Shown: piece after piece, positions 47,277 to 55,864 of the stretch
How the letters are laid out: every line of letters starts with the position of its first letter
How positions within the stretch are numbered: the first letter of the stretch is position 1
Assembly: GCF_009711045.1 (NCBI RefSeq)
Contig: NZ_WMJX01000009.1
Span: forward strand, 1-64,000
Source: Myroides albus
GTDB taxonomy: Bacteria > Bacteroidota > Bacteroidia > Flavobacteriales > Flavobacteriaceae
DNA length: 64,000 bases
Direction of reading: 5' to 3'
The notes under the pieces: generated by a model
Databases searched by the model: none
What the model saw: only the letters and a program-made list of their open reading frames with translations
Told to the model about the DNA's origin: nothing
Made by a program: the position numbers and the translations under genes

Positions 47277-47307
47277 AATCCTCTTTGTTTTGACAACAAA
47301 GAGGATT
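47277..47307 (-). terminator. nusB-DUF1573-yajC terminator
   Basis: A 13-bp perfect stem (AATCCTCTTTGTT / AACAAAGAGGATT) with a 5-nt loop and minus-strand T-run lies 36 bases after yajC. Confidence 0.9.
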
Positions 47308-47342
47308 GCTATTTTCAAATCTACTCTATTGAATAGATAATC

Positions 47343-47618
47343 TTATTTTTTCTCGTTTAGCTTAGCTGAGAAATCCATAGAGATAGCTACTTTTTCAATT
47401 TGTAACTTACCAGCCATAGTCTCTAAGATAATTGTAGTTTCTTGGATCTCACCAATTCTTCCGTGAATACCAGATTTAGTTACTACTCTATCCCCAACTT
47501 TTAATGCTGCTTCAAAAGCTTTTTCTTGTTTTACTTTTTTCTGTTGCGGTCTAATCATTAAGAAATAGATCACTGCAAACATTAAGATAATGGGTAAAAA
47601 ACTTGTCATTCCTTCCAT
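47343..47618 (-). CDS. yajC: Preprotein translocase subunit YajC
   Basis: A 91-residue accessory subunit of the Sec translocase. One N-terminal membrane span is followed by FLMIRPQQKKVKQEKAF, the family signature, and a small cytoplasmic SH3-like part (VGDRVVTKSGIHGRIGEIQE). Third gene of nusB-DUF1573-yajC, 28 bases behind DUF1573, and closed by a strong terminator. Confidence 0.95.
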   Translation of the reverse strand: MEGMTSFLPIILMFAVIYFLMIRPQQKKVKQEKAFEAALKVGDRVVTKSGIHGRIGEIQETTIILETMAGKLQIEKVAISMDFSAKLNEKK

Positions 47619-47646
47619 GTCCTATATTTTTCGAATTTATAATTAC

Positions 47647-48096
47647 TTAATCTCTTGGAGCTACATTAGCCTGAATTGTCAATAATTCAACTACGTTTTC
47701 TGTGTTCGTAGTCAATGTAATTGTTTTCTGTTGAAGTCCTTGTTGACTTTGTTGAAAACGCACTTTAATTTTAGAAGTCTCACCAGGTTTAATAGGTGTT
47801 TTTTGATATTCAGGTACAGTACAACCACATGAAGCTTCTGCATTGATAATCACTAAATCATCTTCTCCTACGTTTGTAAGTTCAAATTCAGTGTATACAG
47901 CATCGTTATTTTTCACATTTCCAAAGTCGTGAGATAATCTATCAAATTTAACTTTAGGAAATTTAGTATTCTTAACTTGAGATTCTACTTTGTTGGCGTT
48001 TTCTACGTCAATTCTTTTAGTAGCATCTTCCTTTTTACCGTCACAAGCAACCGCAAACAAGGCTACTGTACAGATTAACAACAAGCTTTTCTTCAT
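47647..48096 (-). CDS. DUF1573 lipoprotein
   Basis: A 149-residue lipoprotein with signal MKKSLLLICTVALFAVAC (lipidated C18) and one DUF1573 Ig-like domain (about 50-145). KFDRLSHDFGNVKNND and ASCGCTVPEYQKTPIKPGE are typical. Function unknown. It is conserved in the nusB-yajC neighbourhood of Bacteroidota, as I recall. Lies 18 bases behind nusB. Confidence 0.9.
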   Translation of the reverse strand: MKKSLLLICTVALFAVACDGKKEDATKRIDVENANKVESQVKNTKFPKVKFDRLSHDFGNVKNNDAVYTEFELTNVGEDDLVIINAEASCGCTVPEYQKTPIKPGETSKIKVRFQQSQQGLQQKTITLTTNTENVVELLTIQANVAPRD

Positions 48097-48114
48097 TTTT
48101 TATTGTATTTTAAT

Positions 48115-49056
48115 TTAAAGTAATCCTTTTCCTACTTTGTTTAGTCTTCCTTCTTCAGCATAAGCTTTAGAAATACCGTCTAATACTCCGTTGATAAAAA
48201 TACTACTTTTTGGCGTAGAATACTCTTTTGCAATCTCTAAATATTCATTAATTGTCACTTTAACAGGTATACTATTAAATTTTAACATTTCACAAATCGC
48301 CATACGCAAGATAATTGTATCTATCTCCGCGATACGATCAGCATCCCAGTTAGGAGTTTTGTCTTCAAACTCTCTAAATAATTCTTGAAAGTTCAAAATT
48401 GTCTTTCTGTACAAATTAGTTGCAAAATCAGCATCTTCTTCGTCTTTGAAAATCTTTGGAACAAATACTTGGGTATCTCTTTCCTTTAATTTCTTCAATT
48501 GCTTTTGAATCAAAGTATTAATCACAGGTAAATCATCTAACCAAGTTAATTTATAATCTTCAAAGAAAGAATATATTTTTTCGTTGGGAGCAATGATTTC
48601 AGTGAAAATATCCACCACAAAATCGCGGTCATCTTCAAATGTCACTGAAGACTTAGCCATATATGATTTGTAGATATCACTTTCCTTGATTTCCTCAAGT
48701 AACATAGTGATATAGTTGTCATATACTGACCACTGCGTTAACTTCTTCTCCTCCAACTTAGAGGTAATAGATATAGAGTTCTCTAATAAAAGAAGTACGC
48801 TATTTTCGATAAGTCTTTTGTTTGGATTGCGTTCTGCAGATGTAGCTAAATGTTTTTTCTGTGCTATAGAGATATATTCTTCCTCTTTCTTGCGAACCTC
48901 TACTAAGGTCGTTAACACTAACAAGTATAAATCTTGTACGTCTTCTATACTATTGTTTAGAAACTTCTCTCCTACTTGGATATTTTCAGAGTTACTTTGT
49001 TGCATCATATAAAGTGATTGCATAACCTTTATACGAATGTGTCTTCTGTTTAACAT
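48115..49056 (-). CDS. nusB: Transcription antitermination factor NusB, long form
   Basis: From the chosen start 313 residues. The NusB RNA-binding fold lies in the C-terminal part (about 165-305, with DEEDADFATNLYRKTILNF and MAICEMLKFNSIPVKVTINEYLEIAKEYSTPKSSIFINGVLD, cited here as separate conserved stretches). The N-terminal 160 residues (starting MLNRRHIRIKVMQSLY) are a degenerate NusB-like helical half. E. coli NusB is only 139 residues. A longer reading to 49134 adds 26 residues with no conservation, so ATG 49054-49056 is preferred. NusB helps rRNA transcription with NusE. Confidence 0.88.
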   Translation of the reverse strand: MLNRRHIRIKVMQSLYMMQQSNSENIQVGEKFLNNSIEDVQDLYLLVLTTLVEVRKKEEEYISIAQKKHLATSAERNPNKRLIENSVLLLLENSISITSKLEEKKLTQWSVYDNYITMLLEEIKESDIYKSYMAKSSVTFEDDRDFVVDIFTEIIAPNEKIYSFFEDYKLTWLDDLPVINTLIQKQLKKLKERDTQVFVPKIFKDEEDADFATNLYRKTILNFQELFREFEDKTPNWDADRIAEIDTIILRMAICEMLKFNSIPVKVTINEYLEIAKEYSTPKSSIFINGVLDGISKAYAEEGRLNKVGKGLL

Positions 49057-49219
49057 GCTACTTAAGAACTTTTTATAAATTTGTTGTTGTTTTCTTATAA
49101 CAGCGCAAAGGTAGTAAAATATACTTTTAATCAAACAAGAAAGATGCGATGAGTTATTTTTTAACGATATTTTTAGTAAATTATTAAATCTCTTAAATTC
49201 TATCTATTCTATAATACGC

Positions 49220-49227
49220 TATCTTTG
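49220..49227 (+). promoter_or_regulatory. Probable -7 element for the ABC exporter gene
   Basis: TATCTTTG fits TAnnTTTG. It lies 185 bases before the start, giving a long leader, and no TTG is found at the standard distance. Confidence 0.4.
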
Positions 49228-49411
49228 CCTTTTGCATGGTCAAAACAAACAAATTACAAAGTGTTTAATAGTTGAGAATATCAAAAAGAGGAAAAAACGA
49301 GACAACAGTGTATTCCCTTGATTTGCAAACCCTAAAACACTTTTTAAAACATGAATAGCAATAGTTATTTCTTGTTAATTATAACCACAAACAACAAGCC
49401 TTATCAAACCA

Positions 49412-51163
49412 ATGAGTGCATTAAGTCATCTAAATAAATATTTTTACAAATATAAATCGCGTTTTATTATAGGTGTTACTATTACTATTGTAGCACAGAT
49501 ATTCACCTTATATACTCCTAAACTTGTTGGGGACTCCATTCGTACACTTGAGCAAATCGATGCCCTACACAAAGAGACGGTCATTAAACTATTGGGGCAA
49601 AATATCTTCTGGATTTTAGTCACAACCCTCATTGCAGGTTTTTTAACTTTCTTGATGAGACAGACCTTAATCGTCATGTCTCGTCACATCGAATTTGATT
49701 TAAAAAACGAAGTATTCAAGCACTACGAAATACTCACCCAATCCTTCTACAAACAGAATAGAACCGGTGATTTAATGAATCGTATCAGTGAAGATGTAGG
49801 AAAAGTTAGACAATATGCAGGTCCCGCAGTGATGTATTCGATCAATACACTGATCAGGTTTGCGGTTGTATTAACTCAGATGTATTTAATCTCACCTCAA
49901 TTGACTTTTTATTCGCTGTTGCCATTGCCTCTTTTAGGTTACTTTATCTTTAAACTAAGTAGACAGATTAACGAAAGGAGTTCTATATTTCAAGCAAACC
50001 TATCTCAATTATCCTCTTTCACACAAGAGATTTTCTCTGGAATAAGAGTAATTAAAGCGTATGCTATTGAAGGAGAAAAACAAGAGGACTTTAAAAAACT
50101 AACCCAAGAGAGTAAAGAAAAAAATCTAAAACTTGCCAAGACAGGTTCACTCATTGGCCCGCTTATGATTTTTTTAATCGGATTGAGCAACTTAGTTGTA
50201 ATCTCCATAGGAGCTATCATGTATTTTAATGGACAGATTCCCGATATAGGAATCATTGCCCAATTTATACTATACATCAATATGCTTACTTGGCCTGTTG
50301 CATCACTGGGATGGGTATCCACGATGATACAAGAAGCAGAAGCCTCGCAAAAACGCATTAATGAATTTTTAGATATTAAACCTGAAATCTACAATACAGC
50401 AAAGGAGCATACTCCTATTGATGGAAAAATTGAATTTCAAAATGTTTCTTTTACTTACGATGACACAGGTATAAAAGCCTTAGACAATGTTTCTTTTACA
50501 TTAGAAAAGGGCGAAACACTTGCTATATTAGGTAAAACTGGTTCAGGAAAATCAACTATTTTATCCCTAATTGCAAGATTATACGATATTGAAGATGGCA
50601 AAATACTCATTGACAACAATCCTATAAAAGATTGTCACTTAAATGATTTGCGACAATCTATTGCTTTTGTGCCCCAAGATGCTTTTCTGTTCTCTGACAC
50701 AATCAGCAATAATATAAGATTTGGAAAAGAAGATGCAACAGAACAGGAAATTATAGAAGTGGCAAAAAAAGCCGCTGTTCACGAGAATATCATCTCTTTT
50801 GACAAAGGTTACAATACCGTGTTAGGAGAAAGGGGATTAACTCTTTCTGGGGGGCAAAAACAACGTGTATCGATAGCGCGCGCACTGATAAAAGAGTCAC
50901 CTATACTCATCTTAGATGATTCACTCTCAGCCGTAGATACAGAAACGGAAGAAAATATCCTAAAGAGTTTAGAAAAACACAGTAAAAACATAACGACTTT
51001 AATCGTTACGCATCGTATTTCATCAGCTAAAAACGCAGATAAAATAATCATCCTCGAAAACGGCAAAGTCATAGAGAATGGTACTCACGAAGAATTAATA
51101 GCCAAAGAAGGCTATTACAATGAGTTACATCAAAAACAACTCAGCGAAAAAGAATTATTATAA
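49412..51163 (+). CDS. ABC exporter, MsbA-like half-transporter
   Basis: A 583-residue fused permease-ATPase. Six membrane spans (about 15-310) with the coupling-helix segment FYKQNRTGDLMNRISEDVGKVRQ are followed by an ABC cassette (about 335-575) with Walker A GKTGSGKST, signature LSGGQKQRVSIARAL, Walker B ILILDDSLSAVD and the H-loop IVTHRISSA. Works as a homodimer. MsbA-type exporters flip lipid A core or drugs; the substrate here is unknown. Divergent from nusB. Confidence 0.9.
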   Translation: MSALSHLNKYFYKYKSRFIIGVTITIVAQIFTLYTPKLVGDSIRTLEQIDALHKETVIKLLGQNIFWILVTTLIAGFLTFLMRQTLIVMSRHIEFDLKNEVFKHYEILTQSFYKQNRTGDLMNRISEDVGKVRQYAGPAVMYSINTLIRFAVVLTQMYLISPQLTFYSLLPLPLLGYFIFKLSRQINERSSIFQANLSQLSSFTQEIFSGIRVIKAYAIEGEKQEDFKKLTQESKEKNLKLAKTGSLIGPLMIFLIGLSNLVVISIGAIMYFNGQIPDIGIIAQFILYINMLTWPVASLGWVSTMIQEAEASQKRINEFLDIKPEIYNTAKEHTPIDGKIEFQNVSFTYDDTGIKALDNVSFTLEKGETLAILGKTGSGKSTILSLIARLYDIEDGKILIDNNPIKDCHLNDLRQSIAFVPQDAFLFSDTISNNIRFGKEDATEQEIIEVAKKAAVHENIISFDKGYNTVLGERGLTLSGGQKQRVSIARALIKESPILILDDSLSAVDTETEENILKSLEKHSKNITTLIVTHRISSAKNADKIIILENGKVIENGTHEELIAKEGYYNELHQKQLSEKELL

Positions 51164-51241
51164 AAAGTTGGTTTATTAAGTTTTTTTTTAGACTTTTGAA
51201 TACTATATATGAACAAATCAATTAATTGATAAGAAGGAATT

Positions 51242-51598
51242 ATGAGAGATAACGAAATGTTAGAAAAAGAGGAGATTTTCTCTAAAGTACTAAGAGCTGG
51301 TAGAAGAACTTATTTCTTTGATGTTAGAGCAACGAAAGCTGAAGACTTTTACATTACAATTACAGAGAGTAAAAAGTTTACAGAAGATGATGGATCATTC
51401 CACTTTAAAAAACATAAAATCTACTTATACAAAGAAGATTTTGGTGCCTTTAGAGAAATTTTAGATGAGATGACAAACTATGTTATCGACAAAAAAGGTG
51501 AAGAAGTAATTTCAGAAAGACATCAAAAAGATTTCAAAAAAGAATATCAAAAAGATGAAGTAAATTCTTTCACGGATGTAAGTTTTGATGATATTTAA
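51242..51598 (+). CDS. PUR-family nucleic-acid-binding protein
   Basis: A 118-residue protein with one PUR-alpha-like repeat (DUF3276). EIFSKVLRAGRRTYFFDVRATKAEDFYITITESKKF and the following KHKIYLYKEDF strands form the domain (quoted as motifs at residues 11-75), and the tail is acidic/Lys-rich. PUR repeats bind single-stranded purine-rich nucleic acid; in Borrelia the homologue is a regulator. Role here unknown. A second Met at residue 6 is an alternative start. 78 bases behind the ABC exporter gene. Confidence 0.88.
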   Translation: MRDNEMLEKEEIFSKVLRAGRRTYFFDVRATKAEDFYITITESKKFTEDDGSFHFKKHKIYLYKEDFGAFREILDEMTNYVIDKKGEEVISERHQKDFKKEYQKDEVNSFTDVSFDDI

Positions 51599-51620
51599 TG
51601 ATATTAAAACTAAAAATTTA

Positions 51621-51646
51621 AAGTCTGGTTCAGTTGAATCAGACTT
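51621..51646 (+). terminator. PUR gene terminator
   Basis: A 10-bp stem (AAGTCTGGTT / AATCAGACTT, one G-T pair) with a 6-nt loop and a T-run lies 22 bases after the gene. Confidence 0.85.
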
Positions 51647-51660
51647 TTTTTATACCTTTG
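51634..51660 (+). promoter_or_regulatory. CLC-F gene promoter
   Basis: TACCTTTG at 51653-51660 fits TAnnTTTG, with TTG at 51634-51636 16 bases upstream (slightly short spacing). Transcription would start near 51667, putting the fluoride riboswitch at the very 5' end. The TTG lies in the preceding terminator loop. Confidence 0.5.
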
Positions 51661-51671
51661 TTTTACAAATA

Positions 51672-51722
51672 TAGGCAATGATGTCTGCCTCGAACCGCTT
51701 AAATATGCTGATGACGTCTATT
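51672..51722 (+). ncRNA. Fluoride riboswitch (crcB motif)
   Basis: The conserved crcB-motif blocks occur in order: GGCAATGATGTCTGCC (51674-51689; family GGnGATGGnnTTCnCC), AACCGC (51693-51698) and GCTGATGACGTCTA (51707-51720; family GCTGATGACnCCTA). P1 is formed by TATAG / CTATT. It lies 33 bases before the start of a CLC-F type antiporter gene. Fluoride binding should raise expression of the exporter. Confidence 0.9.
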
Positions 51723-51754
51723 AAAAAAACAGTATAACTACTATTTAATAGGCT

Positions 51755-52984
51755 ATGGCATATCATTTTTTAACTACCTTAAAAGCGGGATTATCTAAAA
51801 AAAACATTGTAATTTACTTTGTAAAGTGGACCATACTAAGTGCGGTAATAGGTTCTTTCATAGGAACTACATCAGCTTTATTCCTCTATCTTCTCGAACA
51901 CATCACTGAATTTAGATCACACCATATCTACTTGCTCTATTTTCTACCCATAGCTGGTTTTTTAATAGGCTTGCTCTATTACTATTATGCAGGTAGAGCT
52001 AATAAGGGCAACAATCTCTTGATAGATGAATATTATACACCAAAGGCTATCATTCCCTTCAAAATGGCTCCTTTAGTGCTTTTAGGTACACTAGTCACTC
52101 ACTTGTTTGGAGGGTCTGCTGGTAGAGAAGGCACAGCTATACAAATGGGAGGAGCTATTGCTGATCAATTTTCAAGGCTATTTTCCTTGTTTAGCATCGA
52201 TCGAAAAACAATCCTCCTCATTGGGGTAAGTGCAGGTTTTGCTTCAGTTTTCGGTACTCCTATAGCTGGAACCCTATTTGCCTTAGAACTCATGCTTGTA
52301 GGTAGAGTAAAATACAAATATGTCTATCCTGTCTTATTATCTGCTGTAATTGCACACATTATATGCCTACAATGGGGCATCACCCATACAGCATATAAAC
52401 AAAACACTACGCTCCCTTTTGACCTATTATCTATAGCTAAAGTAAGCTTAACGGGAGTTGCCTTCGGTCTTGCAGCAATAATCTTCATAAAACTTACAGA
52501 TTTCTGTAACAAAACATTAACTAAACATATAGTCTATCCTCCACTTAGACCCTTGATAGGTGGTACAATATTTGTTTTACTTATATTGATTATCGGAGAT
52601 TTCAAATATTTGGGATTAGGTGTACCGACAATAGAAGAATCTTTTTTTGTGCAACAAAGTGCAGAAGTGTTTTTGCTAAAGATAGTCTTTACAGCCATTA
52701 CGCTTGGTGCAGGATTTAAAGGAGGTGAAGTAACGCCTTTGTTTTTCATTGGAGCTACATTGGGAAGTTTTCTTTCTATCTATTTAAATATACCAGTGGA
52801 TATCTTGGCAGCTATTGGTTTTGTAGCTGTTTTTGCAGGGGCAACCAAGACACCATGGGCTTGTACACTTATGGCAATCGAACTGTTTGGAATTGAGAAT
52901 GCGCTCTACTTTGCATTGGCGTGTTACATTGCTTATCAAGTTTCGGGTAGACAAAGTATCTATAAGTCGCAAAAGTGGCCTTAG
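51755..52984 (+). CDS. CLC-F type fluoride/proton antiporter
   Basis: A 409-residue CLC protein with about ten or more membrane helices. The selectivity region reads KGNNLLIDE (G85-N-N-L88), the Asn-type motif of CLC-F fluoride exporters, instead of the GSGIP of chloride CLCs. GREGTAIQMGG (123-133) carries the gating Glu with Thr after Gly, also as in CLC-F. Databases often call such proteins voltage-gated chloride channels. The fluoride riboswitch directly upstream supports fluoride export. No crcB/fluc gene is seen in the window. Confidence 0.88.
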   Translation: MAYHFLTTLKAGLSKKNIVIYFVKWTILSAVIGSFIGTTSALFLYLLEHITEFRSHHIYLLYFLPIAGFLIGLLYYYYAGRANKGNNLLIDEYYTPKAIIPFKMAPLVLLGTLVTHLFGGSAGREGTAIQMGGAIADQFSRLFSLFSIDRKTILLIGVSAGFASVFGTPIAGTLFALELMLVGRVKYKYVYPVLLSAVIAHIICLQWGITHTAYKQNTTLPFDLLSIAKVSLTGVAFGLAAIIFIKLTDFCNKTLTKHIVYPPLRPLIGGTIFVLLILIIGDFKYLGLGVPTIEESFFVQQSAEVFLLKIVFTAITLGAGFKGGEVTPLFFIGATLGSFLSIYLNIPVDILAAIGFVAVFAGATKTPWACTLMAIELFGIENALYFALACYIAYQVSGRQSIYKSQKWP

Positions 52985-53290
52985 AAAAACACCAATATCT
53001 AATAACAAATTAGAGTATTCTTCGTAATCAAATATCATATTACCAAATAATTATATAATAAAAAGATAAAAATTATGAATTTGATATTTTTACCTGTTTT
53101 CACTAACAAAATAATAATTACAAAAACTCGGTAAATTCAAAATCTTTGCTACCTTTGCGACGATTTACACTTAATTAATTGATTGATTTGACTATAACAA
53201 ATCAATGATTATTTGAGTGAAAATTTAAACTAATAACCGTAATAACATTTACAAACTAAACAACAATTAGATTGCATTAAATTCTATTTT
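52985..53290 (+). promoter_or_regulatory. Upstream region of the glutamate-synthase-like gene
   Basis: TACCTTTG at 53150-53157 is a likely -7 element. Downstream, ATTGATTTG (53182-53190) and CAAATCAAT (53198-53206) form a perfect 9-bp inverted repeat with a 7-base spacer in the presumed 5' leader. It could be an operator or an RNA hairpin. No gene is seen. Confidence 0.5.
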
Positions 53291-54847
53291 ATGTTTCACA
53301 AAAAATTCCTAAACAGATTTACTTTTGGACAATTGACAATTGCATGTGTGGTACTATACTTAGCATATTCTATTCTCTCTTTAGTCCTTAATCCAAATTC
53401 AATAGCGGCTATTGTTAACACAGTAATTTCTGGATTCTTAGCAATCCTTACAATTATTGATTTGAAGCAGACAAAACATACGATACGTAAAAACTATCCT
53501 ATATTCGCTCGTTTTAGATATATGTTCGAATCTATTCGTCCTGAAATGAGACAATATTTCTGGGAAGGTGAGTTAGATGGAAGACCATTTAATAGACGTG
53601 AACGTTCTATCGTTTACCAAAGAGCGAAAAACGAGAAACAAACTGTTTCTTTTGGTATGCAAGATGATCCAAATAGAATTGGTTATGAGTGGGCATCTCA
53701 CTCTGTATATCCAAAAAGAGTAAACGACACTAACTTTAGAGTGACTATCGGAAGCGATTTATGTTCACAACCGTATAGTGCAAGTATATATAATATTAGT
53801 GCGATGAGTTATGGTGCTTTAAGTAAAAGAGCGATTACAGCTTTGAACGAGGGTGCTAAAATTGGAGGATTTGCTCATAACACAGGAGAAGGAGGTATTA
53901 GTCAATACCACCGTTCAGGAGGAGATCTAATTTGGCAAATCGGTACAGGATACTTTGGTTGTCGTAATGAAAAGGGATTCTTTGATGATGCTTTATTTGA
54001 AGAACGTGCAAACTACCCTGAAGTAAAAATGATTGAGATTAAATTATCTCAAGGTGCTAAACCAGGTCATGGTGGATTGTTACCAGCTGAAAAAAATACA
54101 GAAGAAATTGCTAAGATCAGAAGTATTGTACCTCACACAACAGTACACTCTCCTTCAGGTCACACTGCATTCTCTAATCCAACTGAATTAATTCAATTCA
54201 TTGCTAAATTGAGAAAGTTAGCAAATGGTAAACCAGTTGGTTTCAAAATATGTATTGGTAGAAAAGATGAATTTACAGCTATAGTAAAAGCAATGGTTGA
54301 AACAGGAATCCACCCAGACTTTATCACTGTTGATGGTGCTGAAGGAGGTACTGGAGCTGCTCCACTTGAATTCATTGACTATATGGGTATGGCGCTAAAC
54401 GATGCTTTAGTGTTTGCTAATAAAACTTTAATCGAAAGTGGATTAAGAGATAAAATTAGAATCTTAGCATCAGGACGCATCATCTCTGCGTTTGACATTG
54501 CAAAAGCAATGGCATTAGGTGCAGATGCTTGTTATAGTGCTCGTGGTATGATGTTCGCTTTAGGATGTATCCAAGCTTTACAATGTGATAGTGGTCACTG
54601 TCCTGTAGGTATTGCAACACAAGATGAGCAATTGTACTCTGCTTTGAATGTAACTGACAAGAGAAAACGCGTTGCTAACTTCCATGCTAATACAATGAAA
54701 GCTTTAGGTGAGTTTATTAGTGCATGTGGATATGAAAAACCGGTAGAAATTGACCCAAAAACTTTCCACAAACGCGTTGATCACGGAGTTAATAAGAGTT
54801 TCCAAGAGATGTATTTTGGTGAACTAGATACAAGAAAAAAGAGTTAA
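53291..54847 (+). CDS. FMN-binding glutamate synthase family protein
   Basis: A 518-residue protein with one or two N-terminal membrane spans (about 15-60) and a GltB central/FMN TIM-barrel domain (about 140-500). SQGAKPGHGGLLPAEK, VDGAEGGTGAAPLEF and LASGRIISAFDIAKAMALGAD are FMN and substrate-site motifs, and CIQALQCDSGHCPVGIATQD holds the Cys cluster region. No glutaminase domain is present, so it is not a full glutamate synthase. The reaction is unknown. Confidence 0.88.
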   Translation: MFHKKFLNRFTFGQLTIACVVLYLAYSILSLVLNPNSIAAIVNTVISGFLAILTIIDLKQTKHTIRKNYPIFARFRYMFESIRPEMRQYFWEGELDGRPFNRRERSIVYQRAKNEKQTVSFGMQDDPNRIGYEWASHSVYPKRVNDTNFRVTIGSDLCSQPYSASIYNISAMSYGALSKRAITALNEGAKIGGFAHNTGEGGISQYHRSGGDLIWQIGTGYFGCRNEKGFFDDALFEERANYPEVKMIEIKLSQGAKPGHGGLLPAEKNTEEIAKIRSIVPHTTVHSPSGHTAFSNPTELIQFIAKLRKLANGKPVGFKICIGRKDEFTAIVKAMVETGIHPDFITVDGAEGGTGAAPLEFIDYMGMALNDALVFANKTLIESGLRDKIRILASGRIISAFDIAKAMALGADACYSARGMMFALGCIQALQCDSGHCPVGIATQDEQLYSALNVTDKRKRVANFHANTMKALGEFISACGYEKPVEIDPKTFHKRVDHGVNKSFQEMYFGELDTRKKS

Positions 54848-54868
54848 CTAACTTAACCATCAAAATAT

Positions 54869-54894
54869 AAAGACCACAACAATTTGTGGTCTTT
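54869..54894 (+). terminator. Terminator of the glutamate-synthase-like gene
   Basis: An 11-bp perfect stem (AAAGACCACAA / TTGTGGTCTTT) with a 4-nt loop and T-run lies 21 bases after the stop. Confidence 0.9.
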
Positions 54895-54931
54895 TTTTTA
54901 TAATATACACAGCACCAAAAAGTAATAAACA

Positions 54932-55837
54932 TTGAAAATAAAGCCTAAACACTGGATTACCTTAATAGTTCTATCGCTTGTATGGGGATCTTCATTCATA
55001 CTGATAAAAAGAGGATTAGAGTATTTCACTCCCATACAAGTTGGAGCCCTGCGAATAACTTTTGCAGGTATCTTCCTATTGCCTATCTCGATTAAGCATA
55101 TAAAGATAATGCCCAAAAAAACGTTTCATTGGTTATTCTTAACAGCAGTCGTAGGAAGCTTTATTCCGATGTTCTTATTTCCTATTGCTGAAGTACACCT
55201 TCACAGTTCTATTGCGGGAATACTAAACGCTTTGATGTCTATTTTCGTCATTGTATTAGGTGCCTTATTCTTTAAGTACAAAACGCATTTAGGTGAAGTC
55301 ACAGGAGTTGTTCTTTCTTTCATAGGAGTTATCTTACTCTTACAAAGTCCAGAAACAGCGACAGTCGTTCCCAATGAATGGTTCTACCACTTATTGCTGA
55401 TTATAGCCTCACTTATGTATGCCTATAGTGGATTGTTAACGCAAAAATATATGGGAGATATTCCCCCAATTGTATGGACCGCTTTTATTGAGTTTGTTCT
55501 TTTAGTTCCAGCTCTTATCGTGCTAATCAGTACTGGCTTCTTCCAAACAATATGGGATCACCCTGAAGCGATACAAGGAATAGGCTTCGTATTTCTACTG
55601 GCTTTCTTCGGAAGTGCGTTGGCAAATATATTTTACTATAAGTTGATAAACGAAACAAATGCAAGCTTTGCTTCATCTGTATCTTTGCTCATGCCTTTAA
55701 TTGCCTTTGGTTGGGGATTACTGGATGAAGAACACTTAGGTATTATGCAAATTATAGGCGGCGTACTCATTGTAGCAGGACTATACTTTGGTAGAAAAGA
55801 AATAAAAATAAAGAAAAGCAAAAGGAAGTTAGTTTAA
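54932..55837 (+). CDS. EamA-family (DMT) transporter
   Basis: A 301-residue drug/metabolite transporter with ten membrane spans in two EamA repeats (about 5-135 and 150-285). LVWGSSFILIKRGLEYFTPIQVGALRITFAG is the repeat-1 signature, quoted by its position at 17-47. The C-terminus is very basic (KIKKSKRKLV). The start is TTG at 54932-54934; no ATG lies at a suitable place. The substrate is unknown. The last codons lie in a very long bidirectional terminator stem. Confidence 0.86.
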   Translation: MKIKPKHWITLIVLSLVWGSSFILIKRGLEYFTPIQVGALRITFAGIFLLPISIKHIKIMPKKTFHWLFLTAVVGSFIPMFLFPIAEVHLHSSIAGILNALMSIFVIVLGALFFKYKTHLGEVTGVVLSFIGVILLLQSPETATVVPNEWFYHLLLIIASLMYAYSGLLTQKYMGDIPPIVWTAFIEFVLLVPALIVLISTGFFQTIWDHPEAIQGIGFVFLLAFFGSALANIFYYKLINETNASFASSVSLLMPLIAFGWGLLDEEHLGIMQIIGGVLIVAGLYFGRKEIKIKKSKRKLV

Positions 55838-55858
55838 AACTAACTTCCTTTTGCTTTT
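55814..55858. terminator. Long 22-bp bidirectional terminator
   Basis: Two 22-base arms (55814-55835 and 55837-55858) are perfect inverted repeats separated by a single base, so the real loop must open a few pairs. The left arm is also the last seven codons of the EamA gene plus part of its stop. It separates this gene from the convergent dehydratase gene. Confidence 0.88.
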
Positions 55859-55864
55859 ATCTAA

